From the IMG/VR virus record IMGVR_UViG_3300049737_000047, positions 1-24,986 of that record: DNA of 24,986 bases, one strand, 5' to 3'. Source of the DNA: a virus. The notes under the pieces were generated by a model, which worked only from the letters and a program-made list of their open reading frames with translations, searched no databases and had not been told where the DNA came from. Shown here in pieces: positions 6,596 through 14,021 of the stretch. Positions within the stretch are counted from its first letter, which is position 1; each line of letters starts with the position of its first letter. A program made the translations under genes and the position numbers.

Positions 6596-7082
6596 CTTTA
6601 CAAATACCCATAATCAAAGATAAAAACATTTTGCCTGGTGGTGCAATAATTCTAATACCAGAATTGGGTGGCATTACAATAAAACTTCCCTCTTTGAGTG
6701 GTAGTTTAAAAATGCCTTTCTCACCAGTTTGAATGTCTAAGTCTATACAATCTGGAGAACAACAAGGTACATATAACATACGATAATGTGATGGAACATC
6801 TGTAGCCTTGTTTAAATCTGCTTGTACAACATAATATTTACCGAATCCAACATCTTCTAATAACTTCATTAGTTTATCAAATAGTGGTTGCATCCAATCG
6901 TGTTCAGTTACATCTGCAAAGCTTTTATCTTTTGTAAAAACATCTTTTGCAACATCAAGAAAATTCTCGTGAAAAGATAATGCTTGACTATGCAAAAGAG
7001 TTTTATCATTTTTATTACGATTTTCACCTAACCAAATAGAACCCTTTGGGTGTATATCTTTTATTTCATTAAATTTAATCAT
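6585..7082 (-). CDS. Unknown protein (165 aa), possible cupin-like fold
   Basis: I do not recognise this family. The C-terminal half has a beta-rich run: VVQADLNK, HYRMLYVPCCSPDC (99-112, three cysteines), then GIFKLPLKEGSFIVMPPNSG and IRIIAPPGKMFLSLIMGI. The 'G-SFIVMPPNSGIRI-APPG' order is reminiscent of the distal part of oxygenase/cupin folds, but no His-x-Asp and distal His set is present. The start overlaps the pstS stop by 8 bases (AATGATTAA), and its own stop region overlaps the next oxygenase by 11 bases. It could be a non-catalytic partner of the neighbouring oxygenases; that is inference from position only. Confidence 0.55.
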   Translation of the reverse strand: MIKFNEIKDIHPKGSIWLGENRNKNDKTLLHSQALSFHENFLDVAKDVFTKDKSFADVTEHDWMQPLFDKLMKLLEDVGFGKYYVVQADLNKATDVPSHYRMLYVPCCSPDCIDLDIQTGEKGIFKLPLKEGSFIVMPPNSGIRIIAPPGKMFLSLIMGICKDED

Positions 7083-8046
7083 TAAGTGGTATAAGTCCTT
7101 TACCTATCAAATATCCGTCATCACCTATTGCTTTATCGGATGTAAATTCTTTCACATATTCTCTAATGCCTGGAATCACAGTTGCGTGTGCATCTTTTAC
7201 ATAAAACCATAATGACCTAGAAATAGGATATGTACCATTACTAATTAATTCAAATTCTGGACTAACACCATTAATTGTTGCAGCCTTTACTTTATCTCTA
7301 TTCTCATCTAAAAAAGAATAACCAAATATACCTAATGAATCTGGGTTTGTTATTAATTTTTCAATTATTAGATTGTCGTTCTCACCAGCTTCTATATATA
7401 CACCATCTGTTCTTATTGCACGACATTCAGATTTATATAATTCTTTATTTTTTTCTTTAAGTTTTTTTCTCTCTGGATATGTTTTACAGCCCCTTTCAAT
7501 ACCAAGTTCATTAAGTGCATCTCTAGTACCAGATGTTGGAGGTGGGCCATAAACAGCAATAGGTAAGTCTGGATATGTTGGATTTATTTCTATCCATTTT
7601 TTATATGGATTAGGTTTAACAGTTTTACCATCAATGTCTGCTGGTACATCTTTTGCAAGTGCAAGATATAAATCTCTTGTTGATAAATGAAAGTTAACAC
7701 CTTTTTTTGAGTTTGCAATCGCAATACCATCATATCCTATTTTAACTTCTGTAATATCTTTGATACCATTTTTTTTACAATTATCTATTTCTGTTTGTTT
7801 TATTCTTCTTGATGCATTTGTTATGTCTGGGTGTTGTGTTCCCATACCAGCACAAAAAAGTTTTAATCCACCACCAGAACCAGTTGACTCAACTACTGGT
7901 GTTTTAAATCCACTAGACTTACCAAATCGTTCTGCAACAGTTGTTGCAAATGGATATACAGTAGAACTACCTACTATTTTAATTTGGTCTCGTGCAAACA
8001 AAGTTGTTGCAAATAATAATGTAAATACAAATAAGAAGTTTCTCAT
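7075..8046 (-). CDS. pstS: Phosphate ABC-transporter substrate-binding protein PstS
   Basis: A 323-residue periplasmic phosphate-binding protein. Residues 1-18 are a signal peptide (MRNFLFVFTLLFATTLFA). Phosphate-contact motifs are GSSTVYPF (26-33), STGSGGG (54-60), TNASRRI (76-82) and SGTRDALNE (172-180). I chose the ATG at 8046 because it puts the signal peptide at the N-terminus and has an AAAGGAAAG ribosome site in the end of the peroxiredoxin gene; an upstream ATG at 8172 would add 42 residues inside that gene. Marine T4-like cyanophages are known to carry pstS to boost phosphate uptake during infection. No PhoB box could be identified by eye; it seems to be read as part of the phage operon. 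Confidence 0.92.
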   Translation of the reverse strand: MRNFLFVFTLLFATTLFARDQIKIVGSSTVYPFATTVAERFGKSSGFKTPVVESTGSGGGLKLFCAGMGTQHPDITNASRRIKQTEIDNCKKNGIKDITEVKIGYDGIAIANSKKGVNFHLSTRDLYLALAKDVPADIDGKTVKPNPYKKWIEINPTYPDLPIAVYGPPPTSGTRDALNELGIERGCKTYPERKKLKEKNKELYKSECRAIRTDGVYIEAGENDNLIIEKLITNPDSLGIFGYSFLDENRDKVKAATINGVSPEFELISNGTYPISRSLWFYVKDAHATVIPGIREYVKEFTSDKAIGDDGYLIGKGLIPLND

Positions 8047-8047
8047 T

Positions 8048-8584
8048 TTACTTTCCTTTATTACTTTTAATATACTGAAGTATATTTTGTGGTGAGGTTT
8101 CACCATATGGGTCATCATCTGCATTATCTTTTTTGTTTGGTTCAATAAAAAGATGTTCAATGTTTTTATCATTTATTATAGCCGCATATCTCCACGACCT
8201 ATCACCAAAACCTAAATTTTCTTTTTTAACTAACATACCCATTCCAGAAGTAAAATCTCCATTACCATCTGGTATAACTTTAACATTTTCTAAACTATGT
8301 TGTTCTGCCCATTTGTTCATTACAAATGCATCATTACAAGACATACAATAAATGTCATCTATTCCTTCTTCTTTAAACTGTGAATACATAGCTTCAAAAT
8401 CTGGTAATTGATATGTTGAACAAGTTGGTGTAAATGCACCAGGCAAAGAAAACAAAACAACTTTCTTACCACTAAAATAATCATCAGTAGATTTATCTTC
8501 CCACTTATATGGGTTTGGACAATCCGTGCAATCATTATCTTTTACTCTTGTTTTAAAAACAACATTTGGAACTATATCAACCAT
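8048..8584 (-). CDS. Peroxiredoxin (PRX5/type II family)
   Basis: A 178-residue thiol peroxidase. The sequence PGAFTPTCS (48-56) carries the peroxidatic Cys55 with the conserved Thr and Pro. DIYCMSCNDAFVMNKW (78-93) and GFGDRSWRYA with the conserved Arg are typical of the PRX5 group. Additional cysteines at 19 and 22 and at 80 and 83 may serve in resolving or in redox contact with glutaredoxin. It would reduce hydrogen or alkyl peroxides in the cytoplasm; there is no signal peptide. It stands one base before the pstS start and nine bases after gp47. The phage also carries a glutaredoxin about 2 kb upstream, a possible electron donor (inference). Looks like an acquired bacterial gene. Confidence 0.9.
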   Translation of the reverse strand: MVDIVPNVVFKTRVKDNDCTDCPNPYKWEDKSTDDYFSGKKVVLFSLPGAFTPTCSTYQLPDFEAMYSQFKEEGIDDIYCMSCNDAFVMNKWAEQHSLENVKVIPDGNGDFTSGMGMLVKKENLGFGDRSWRYAAIINDKNIEHLFIEPNKKDNADDDPYGETSPQNILQYIKSNKGK

Positions 8585-8593
8585 TATTTACTC

Positions 8594-9661
8594 CTAAATT
8601 TCCATATTACTAGCCTCAACATACAATCCTTTTAACATTGTTTTGAGTCTATTTTTATCTAAGTTATTCACATCTATTTCTTCAACATAAGAATCCAATA
8701 AGGTTATTGTATCTTGTGCATTTTCTATAATTTCATTTTTTACATTCTCAGCTTTCAAGTCTGAAAAGTCCTCTATAATTTTAACATCGTGTGCTTTTGA
8801 TTCTGTTAAAACTTGGTCTACAAACTTATCAAACATATATAAGTCTTTTTTATTTACAACTATTAGTTTGACATATTTGTCCTCTAAATCTTTTATTTGA
8901 TTGAAATTATAGTCTTGACCATTAGAATCATCATAATAAACTTTTTTAAATATTTTGTATGGGTTTACAATTCTTTCTAATTCTCTTGTTTCTGTATCAA
9001 ATATATGAAATCCTTTTGGACATTTATCATCATTCCAATATATTTGATAGGGTGTCCCTAAGTAAAATATATGTCCATCATCTGATTTTTTATGAAAGTG
9101 TCCAGACATTACCATATCAAATCTATTAAACTCTGATTTATCCATACCAGTTTCACTTGGAAAACCGTGATGCATTTCAAATCCTTTTATTTCAAGGTGA
9201 CCCATTGCAACTGTAGCTTTTGTCTTTTGCATTTTCTCAAGTGTTTTATTATAGTTTGTTGAATTAATCCAAGGCAGAAAAAATATAGGTATATCAAACT
9301 CAACAGTTTCTGCTTCCGAATATATCTTTATGTTCTCATAACGACTACCAATCAATTCATCAAGTGAATTTACTTCATTAGTATTCTTAAAGTATGTATC
9401 GTGATTGCCCACTATCATATGCACATTTATGTCATTTGTCACAAAACTTTCACAAAACTTTTCTCTGAAGTCTCTTGCAGTTTTGTATGACACAAACTTT
9501 CTTCTATCCATAACATCACCTAGATGAATACAAGTGTCTATATTATGTTGTTTAAGATAAGGAAAGAATATATCCTCATAGAATTTATAAAAATATGTGT
9601 TGAAATGGTCGTGGTCATTCCGAGCACCGAAATGGGTGTCGGTTACTAAAGCTATCTTCAT
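8594..9661 (-). CDS. 47: Recombination nuclease subunit gp47 (Mre11/SbcD-like)
   Basis: A 355-residue metallophosphoesterase nuclease, slightly longer than T4 gp47 (339). All five metal motifs are visible: DTH (8-10), GDVMDR (48-53), GNHD (85-88), GH (154-155) and GHFH (187-190). With gp46 it forms the end-resection complex used in recombination-dependent replication. The ATG at 9661 lies 4 bases after the nuclease stop. In the transcript it is followed not by gp46 but by peroxiredoxin and the rest of the accessory insert. Confidence 0.95.
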   Translation of the reverse strand: MKIALVTDTHFGARNDHDHFNTYFYKFYEDIFFPYLKQHNIDTCIHLGDVMDRRKFVSYKTARDFREKFCESFVTNDINVHMIVGNHDTYFKNTNEVNSLDELIGSRYENIKIYSEAETVEFDIPIFFLPWINSTNYNKTLEKMQKTKATVAMGHLEIKGFEMHHGFPSETGMDKSEFNRFDMVMSGHFHKKSDDGHIFYLGTPYQIYWNDDKCPKGFHIFDTETRELERIVNPYKIFKKVYYDDSNGQDYNFNQIKDLEDKYVKLIVVNKKDLYMFDKFVDQVLTESKAHDVKIIEDFSDLKAENVKNEIIENAQDTITLLDSYVEEIDVNNLDKNRLKTMLKGLYVEASNMEI

Positions 9662-9664
9662 AAT

Positions 9665-10096
9665 CTAATCTATTACGCCTTGTGATTTTAAATATTGTCT
9701 ATTTTGTAAGTGATGTTCTTGAATCTGTTGTTTGGATTGACCATTATATTCAACACCTATATTGTGTTTTATCATATACTCAACGATACCCATTTCTCTA
9801 TCTTCTTGTCCATCATATATTTTAAAGTCACCTAAGACCCTACCAAACTTACCAGACTTATCTTTCTTTGTCATTAAGACTTGACTTGAACCCACTGGCA
9901 TAAATCCTTCCACACACTTTTTTGCGTACAGACCAGCTTTCTTTTCTTCCAAGTCTCTTGTTCTTGATTCTGGTGTGTCAATTCCATAGAGGCGTATTCG
10001 TTCATTATGAATCCAAGTACCGAAACCCAAATCAATATTGACATCAATAGTGTCGCCGTCCACAATCTTGACAATTTCACATTTATATTCATACAT
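9665..10096 (-). CDS. Thermonuclease (SNase)-family nuclease
   Basis: A 143-residue protein with the staphylococcal nuclease fold and an apparently intact active site: VDGDT with D15, then ERIRLYGIDTPES with R35, D40, T41 and E43, and GKFGRVLGD with R86. These match the Asp, Arg and Glu positions needed for calcium-dependent phosphodiester cleavage. I prefer the ATG at 10096, which forms a TAATG overlap with the stop of the preceding small gene, over an ATG at 10123. There is no signal peptide, so it acts in the cytoplasm, perhaps in host DNA degradation. Such nucleases are common in T4-like marine phages. Confidence 0.85.
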   Translation of the reverse strand: MYEYKCEIVKIVDGDTIDVNIDLGFGTWIHNERIRLYGIDTPESRTRDLEEKKAGLYAKKCVEGFMPVGSSQVLMTKKDKSGKFGRVLGDFKIYDGQEDREMGIVEYMIKHNIGVEYNGQSKQQIQEHHLQNRQYLKSQGVID

Positions 10097-10281
10097 TATT
10101 TCTTTCCATTTATATGTTTCCAAAGTTGTTCAACAAGGTCATCTTTTAGATATCTTCTATCTAATTCAATACCGTGTTTACGACCTACATTCTCTAACTC
10201 TCTCTTAGTCATAGTCATAAGTCTTGACTTTGAAATCTTTTTTGGTTTTGGTTTAAATATATTTGTTATAAAACTAAACAT
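10096..10281 (-). CDS. Small basic SAP-like protein (61 aa)
   Basis: After a short hydrophobic and basic N-terminus (MFSFITNIFKPKPKK), residues 24-57 (TKRELENVGRKHGIELD, then RRYLKDDLVEQLW) have the helix-turn-helix spacing of SAP-type or Rho-N-like small nucleic-acid-binding domains: a first helix ending in G-x-x-x-G-I-E-L-D and a second beginning K-D-D-L-V. The ribosome site AAAGGAG precedes the ATG at 10281, and the stop overlaps the nuclease start as TAATG. It may help target the nuclease or bind DNA during packaging or replication; this is inference from the motif. A real gene by layout. Confidence 0.55.
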   Translation of the reverse strand: MFSFITNIFKPKPKKISKSRLMTMTKRELENVGRKHGIELDRRYLKDDLVEQLWKHINGKK

Positions 10282-10300
10282 TTTATCTCCTTTAACTTTC

Positions 10301-10519
10301 TTATTTATTTAAGAACTTTACTAAATCATCATATCCACCTATCCATTTGTCATCTAACCAAATCTGTGGAACTGTTCTGAACCCTTGTTCTATTATATAA
10401 TCTTTTGCATCTTCATCTTGGTCAATATATATTTTTTCAAAGGGTAAATCTTTTGTTTTCAATAAGTTTTCAGCCTTATCGCAATATAGACATATTGTTG
10501 TGCCATAAACTTTATACAT
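10301..10519 (-). CDS. Glutaredoxin (NrdC-like)
   Basis: A 72-residue protein with the redox pair in TTICLYC (C10 and C13), the cis-proline motif RTVPQIW (P51) and the glutathione-binding GGYDDL near the end (61-66). This is the complete minimal glutaredoxin fold. In T4-like phages such proteins reduce ribonucleotide reductase; here they could also serve the neighbouring peroxiredoxin. The ATG at 10519 overlaps the gp55 stop as TAATG, so it is translated from the gp55 message. I leave the symbol empty because nrdC and grx are used differently across phages. Confidence 0.88.
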   Translation of the reverse strand: MYKVYGTTICLYCDKAENLLKTKDLPFEKIYIDQDEDAKDYIIEQGFRTVPQIWLDDKWIGGYDDLVKFLNK

Positions 10520-11064
10520 TATTTTTCCTCATAAAAGTTTTCTAAACTCTTTTTAGTTTCTTTTTTCTTTGAACTACTTGTTTTATAAACCTCTTGACCA
10601 TCAGCTGGTAACATATTCTTTTGTAAATAATCCATATACTGATTACCATAATTTGTATCATCAAGTGGATTTTGGTCAAAAGTAGCCATCATACTTTTTT
10701 CTATTATTTTATGTTTAGTATGTGTTTGTTTTTTTTCTTTTTGTATTCTACGAATAAATGCATAATATATTATTTGTGTAAAATATGAAAAGGGATTCTT
10801 TGACTTCTCTGGGTCAAAGTTATTTACATACTGTAAACAGTTTTCAATACCATCACCTATCATTTCTTCTTTATATGAATAATTGATAAAGTTAGGTCTG
10901 AATGATAAATGTTGTGCAATCTTTAAAAAACACTCACCAATATAATCTGTTACTGGTGGTCTTTCTTCCCCTAAAGATTCTGCATCTTTTACCGTTTCTT
11001 TCCACTCTGTGATTGCTTCTAAGAATTGTTTGTTATTAACATAATGTTGTTTTTTTGCAGCCAA
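10519..11064 (-). CDS. 55: Late-promoter sigma factor gp55
   Basis: A 181-residue protein matching T4 gp55 (185) along its length: HYVNNKQFLEAITEWKE near the N-terminus, YSYKEEMIGDGIENC and VNNFDPEKSKNPFSYFTQ in the sigma region-2-like core, and a C-terminal SLENFYEEK that corresponds to the SLDFLYE segment by which T4 gp55 contacts the sliding clamp. It directs host RNA polymerase to TATAAATA late promoters, several of which occur in the structural half of this window. The start codon appears to be TTG at 11064, preceded by AAGGAAATAATA; there is no ATG before residue 67. A sigma70-like promoter lies just upstream. Identification is secure. Confidence 0.93.
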   Translation of the reverse strand: MAAKKQHYVNNKQFLEAITEWKETVKDAESLGEERPPVTDYIGECFLKIAQHLSFRPNFINYSYKEEMIGDGIENCLQYVNNFDPEKSKNPFSYFTQIIYYAFIRRIQKEKKQTHTKHKIIEKSMMATFDQNPLDDTNYGNQYMDYLQKNMLPADGQEVYKTSSSKKKETKKSLENFYEEK

Positions 11065-11085
11065 TATTATTTCCTTGTATTCATT

Positions 11086-11113
11086 ACTTTACCATATTTT
11101 ATTTTATTGTCAA
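11086..11113 (-). promoter_or_regulatory. Sigma70-like promoter for the gp55 operon
   Basis: In the 121-base gap before gp55, the minus strand reads TTGACA (11113-11108), a 16-base spacer and TAAAGT (11091-11086). The -35 is perfect, and the -10 matches four of six. It lies 22 bases before the TTG start, giving a short leader that holds the AAGGAA ribosome site. It would drive gp55, glutaredoxin, nuclease, gp47 and onward. The rest of the gap (11114-11185) is AT-rich, with nothing else I can name. Confidence 0.6.
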
Positions 11114-11185
11114 CCACATAAAAAAATAAATTACCTATTGACAAAATATTTTTCGGTGTTATACTTATTCTTGTATTGATTGAAA

Positions 11186-11629
11186 TTAGTGTTTAGTTTC
11201 ATCATAATCATAAGGTACATTTTGATATTCATCAATTAATTCTTCTAATTCTGTTTCTTCTAAATTAGTTATTTGTTTTTTTACTTCAATAGTATCATCA
11301 TCAATCTTTAATTCATCACCATTTTTATTTTTATACCGTTCAGCTTCATTATATCTTTTTAAAATATATTCGTAATATTTACATAATCCAATGTTTACTT
11401 CATAATGTAGAACGACTTGGTTTTTTTCTATTGCAAATACTTTATCTCTAGTAAATGTAGCCCACTTACGAAGTGCAAGATTTTCTTCGTATTTACCATC
11501 TTTTCCCATAGTATTTACCGTACACATCTTCATAGGATATCCTATCTTAAAATATCCATTCTGTGTATCGTGCAATTTACAAATAATTTCATCACCATTT
11601 GATAATTTCATTATTCTGTAACTACTCAT
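11186..11629 (-). CDS. Possible Sm-like fold phage protein (147 aa)
   Basis: The N-terminal half starts SYRIMKLSNGDEIICKLHDT and continues with NGYFKIGYPMKMCTVN, a pattern of 'K-L-x-x-G-D/E-E-I-I' plus a second beta segment ending in a P-M motif. I associate this with small LSm-like proteins common in cyanophages and pelagiphages. The C-terminal third (from about residue 95) is very acidic and probably extended. It overlaps the preceding 83-residue gene by 8 bases. The function is unknown; RNA binding or a virion role are both possible. It ends just before the gp55 promoter region. Confidence 0.5.
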   Translation of the reverse strand: MSSYRIMKLSNGDEIICKLHDTQNGYFKIGYPMKMCTVNTMGKDGKYEENLALRKWATFTRDKVFAIEKNQVVLHYEVNIGLCKYYEYILKRYNEAERYKNKNGDELKIDDDTIEVKKQITNLEETELEELIDEYQNVPYDYDETKH

Positions 11630-11873
11630 TCCACAACCTTAACTTTCTATTTTGAGGTTTCCATTCAGCTGGAGGTTCATCTAAATTAGTTCTATCTAAA
11701 TTTACATTTCCCCAGAAGTGGTCAAAAACCTCTTCTTTTGTTTCTACAATGTTAAATTCAAATTCTTCGTACATCTTGTCTATTCTCTTTTTAATCTTTT
11801 CTTTATTGTATTCAATCTTTCTTCTATAGTCATACATTTCTTTAAATTTTTCATAATCTTTTTCATCTATCAT
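11622..11873 (-). CDS. Unknown small charged protein (83 aa)
   Basis: The N-terminal half (residues 1-45) is highly charged and probably one long helix (EKDYEKFKEMYDYRRKIEYN and onward); the C-terminal half has tryptophans (FDHFWGN, PAEWKPQNRKLRLWNE). No family recognised. The ATG overlaps the UvsW stop by 4 bases (ATGA), and its end overlaps the next gene by 8. T4 has a small gene, uvsW.1, in the same relative place, but I cannot show homology. Confidence 0.5.
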   Translation of the reverse strand: MIDEKDYEKFKEMYDYRRKIEYNKEKIKKRIDKMYEEFEFNIVETKEEVFDHFWGNVNLDRTNLDEPPAEWKPQNRKLRLWNE

Positions 11874-13309
11874 AAGTTAATCCTATGTATTGTATAATCA
11901 AATTGTTCTTCGTTGTATATATTTATTCGTTCCATAAAATGACGAAGTGTGAAGTTTTGTCTATTTTTATATGTAAAATCATCTGCAATATCAAATAATT
12001 TACATTCAGTTTTGTTATCACCTAATCTTAAACCTCTACCTATGGATTGTAAAACTCTAATTTTACTTTTAGATGGTGATGAAAATATTATGTTATGTAA
12101 ATTTTTAATATTAATACCAGTAGAGAAAGTTCCATATGATGCAACAATAATTGCATCTTTAGATTTTTCAGTCATAGCTCTAATTTCTTCTCTAGTCAAC
12201 GCATCAACACCACCACTTACAAAAAATACCTTTCTACCTTTGTAGGTATTCTTCATTAATTCATATAAAGGCTTTCCGTGTTTCTCTACAAATTGATATA
12301 ACACTAATGTATTTCCTTTTAGTGGATTAACTAATTTATTTACAAAATGCAATCTTCTTTTATCATTGACAATATAATCTATTTCATCTGCATATTTTAA
12401 ATCTTTTACAATCTTACAATCATTTTCAGTATATCCTAAAATTAAACTGTTTATTTTAAGATTAGATAATGTTTTCTTTTCTATCAATTCCTTTGTAGTT
12501 ATAACTTTATTTGTTGTACCAAACAATCCTTCTAAAACTAATTTATGAGTTTGTAAATCATCTAATGTACCAGTAAGTCCAAAGCGATACTTACATAAAT
12601 GTAGTTTAGTCATTATAGATGTAAGTGATTTTGCTTTAAATAGATGAGCCTCATCACCTATAACACAACCAAACTGTTCAAAATATTTTTTAGGAAATTT
12701 ATGTAAAGATTGCCAAGTAGATATCACAACATCTTTTTCTATCTTTTTACTATGACCAGAATATACTTTTTGTATGTATGATTCTAACCAACCATAATCA
12801 ATAAAATCACTTGACATTTGTTCTACTAAACTTGTTGTGGGTACAAGTATCAATGTTTTAAGATTCTTTAAATGACACCATCTAGTTAGACCATAAATGA
12901 TTAACGATTTGCCAGATGCAGTAGGACAAACAAAAAGACCACGACATTTTCTGGCACCATAAAGAATACTAGAAATCTGATAATCACGAGCTTTGTATGG
13001 AATTTTAAGGTGTTTAATAAATGATTTAATAGTTGATTCATCTAAGTTTTCTGGTCTTGTATTAAAATCTAATTCGTATCTAATGTCATTTCGTTTACAG
13101 AACTCTCTGATGTATGGTAATAATCCCAGATAGATCTGTCCAGTAGCAACTGAGAATAATCGTATTTTTCCATCCCATATTTTATTTCTATAACTGGGCA
13201 TAAATTTTGCACCAGGCACTTCAAAGGTAAAATACTCTGAGAGTTCTCTTGCAATATGTGGTTCGGTTTCAATTCGTATGTATACTTCATTTTTTTTCTC
13301 TATTTTCAT
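11870..13309 (-). CDS. uvsW: DNA/RNA helicase UvsW
   Basis: A 479-residue superfamily-2 helicase, shorter than T4 UvsW (587). It has an N-terminal duplex-binding region with VPGAKFMPSYRNKIWDGKIR (31-50), then Walker A PTASGKS (129-135), DEAH box (219-222), TGT (246-248) and motif VI QSIGRGLR (421-428). UvsW unwinds R-loops and branched recombination intermediates, switching origin-dependent to recombination-dependent replication. It overlaps the preceding oxygenase by 23 bases and stands in a cluster with uvsY, its functional partner in recombination. Confidence 0.93.
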   Translation of the reverse strand: MKIEKKNEVYIRIETEPHIARELSEYFTFEVPGAKFMPSYRNKIWDGKIRLFSVATGQIYLGLLPYIREFCKRNDIRYELDFNTRPENLDESTIKSFIKHLKIPYKARDYQISSILYGARKCRGLFVCPTASGKSLIIYGLTRWCHLKNLKTLILVPTTSLVEQMSSDFIDYGWLESYIQKVYSGHSKKIEKDVVISTWQSLHKFPKKYFEQFGCVIGDEAHLFKAKSLTSIMTKLHLCKYRFGLTGTLDDLQTHKLVLEGLFGTTNKVITTKELIEKKTLSNLKINSLILGYTENDCKIVKDLKYADEIDYIVNDKRRLHFVNKLVNPLKGNTLVLYQFVEKHGKPLYELMKNTYKGRKVFFVSGGVDALTREEIRAMTEKSKDAIIVASYGTFSTGINIKNLHNIIFSSPSKSKIRVLQSIGRGLRLGDNKTECKLFDIADDFTYKNRQNFTLRHFMERINIYNEEQFDYTIHRINL

Positions 13310-14021
13310 AAGGTACTTCTTCTTTGTTCAATTTTGGAAAAGCATCTTTTTTAGATAAAAGTTCTGCATCTGCCTTTGTAGCAGCCGCAATCTTTTCCTT
13401 ATCTTTCGTTGAGTGTGAAAGACCAAGTGATGGTCTAGAATCAAATTTACAAAAATCAGCAAATGGCCCATTTTTGTCTACATAATGTAAAAATACTTGT
13501 GTTTGCCAGGCACCCTCTGGTGCATCAAATGCTTCTCTCCAATGTTCCACTTCACACCCACGATAGATTACTCCATCACCAGGCTCCATAGGAATCATCT
13601 TACCCTTTGTACCTCTTTCACCATCTTCTGGGCCAACAAACATACCCCAGTTATAATCTTCTTTACCCTTGTAATCATATCCTAAACAACAAGTAATAGA
13701 TACTTCACAAGATGGTCTATCTTTATGTCTTTTTAATATATCACCTACTTTGTACAATCTATAATAAGAATAAGTAGGCCACAATTCTAAACCAGTAGAT
13801 TGTTCTATTTTCTTTCTACCAAAATTCAAAAGTGTTTCCATAAGTGGGTCACCATAAACACTATGACTGCCTGGAATCTGAGCACTTTCTGCTTCTGGTT
13901 GAAATAGTCTTGCTTTATCGTAATGTGAATATTGTGCCCCTACTTTTGCAATATCTTTAGGTATCATTTCTTTTATAAGAACATACTTTTTTTCTTTAAA
14001 AAATTTTACAGTATCAATCAT
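13287..14021 (-). CDS. Putative 2OG-Fe(II) oxygenase (244 aa)
   Basis: The beta-helix core holds GDILKRHKDRPSCEVSI, with H99 and D101 as iron ligands, then GDGVIYRGCEVEHWREAF with the distal H160, and WQTQVFLHYVD. The canonical 2-oxoglutarate arginine after the distal histidine is not evident: the strand has Gln where Arg is common, so R162 or another residue may substitute. The N-terminus (IDTVKFFKEKKYVLIKEMIP) looks like the usual start of such hydroxylases. I chose the ATG at 14021, which overlaps the previous stop as ATGA; an ATG at 14045 would add eight residues. The C-terminal 45 residues are charged and probably disordered. Substrate unknown. Confidence 0.75.
   Translation of the reverse strand: MIDTVKFFKEKKYVLIKEMIPKDIAKVGAQYSHYDKARLFQPEAESAQIPGSHSVYGDPLMETLLNFGRKKIEQSTGLELWPTYSYYRLYKVGDILKRHKDRPSCEVSITCCLGYDYKGKEDYNWGMFVGPEDGERGTKGKMIPMEPGDGVIYRGCEVEHWREAFDAPEGAWQTQVFLHYVDKNGPFADFCKFDSRPSLGLSHSTKDKEKIAAATKADAELLSKKDAFPKLNKEEVPYENREKK

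Noticed and set aside
8047-8172. Longer PstS start at 8172
   Set aside because: It would add 42 residues ahead of a perfect signal peptide and overlap peroxiredoxin by 125 bases; the ATG at 8046 has a ribosome site.
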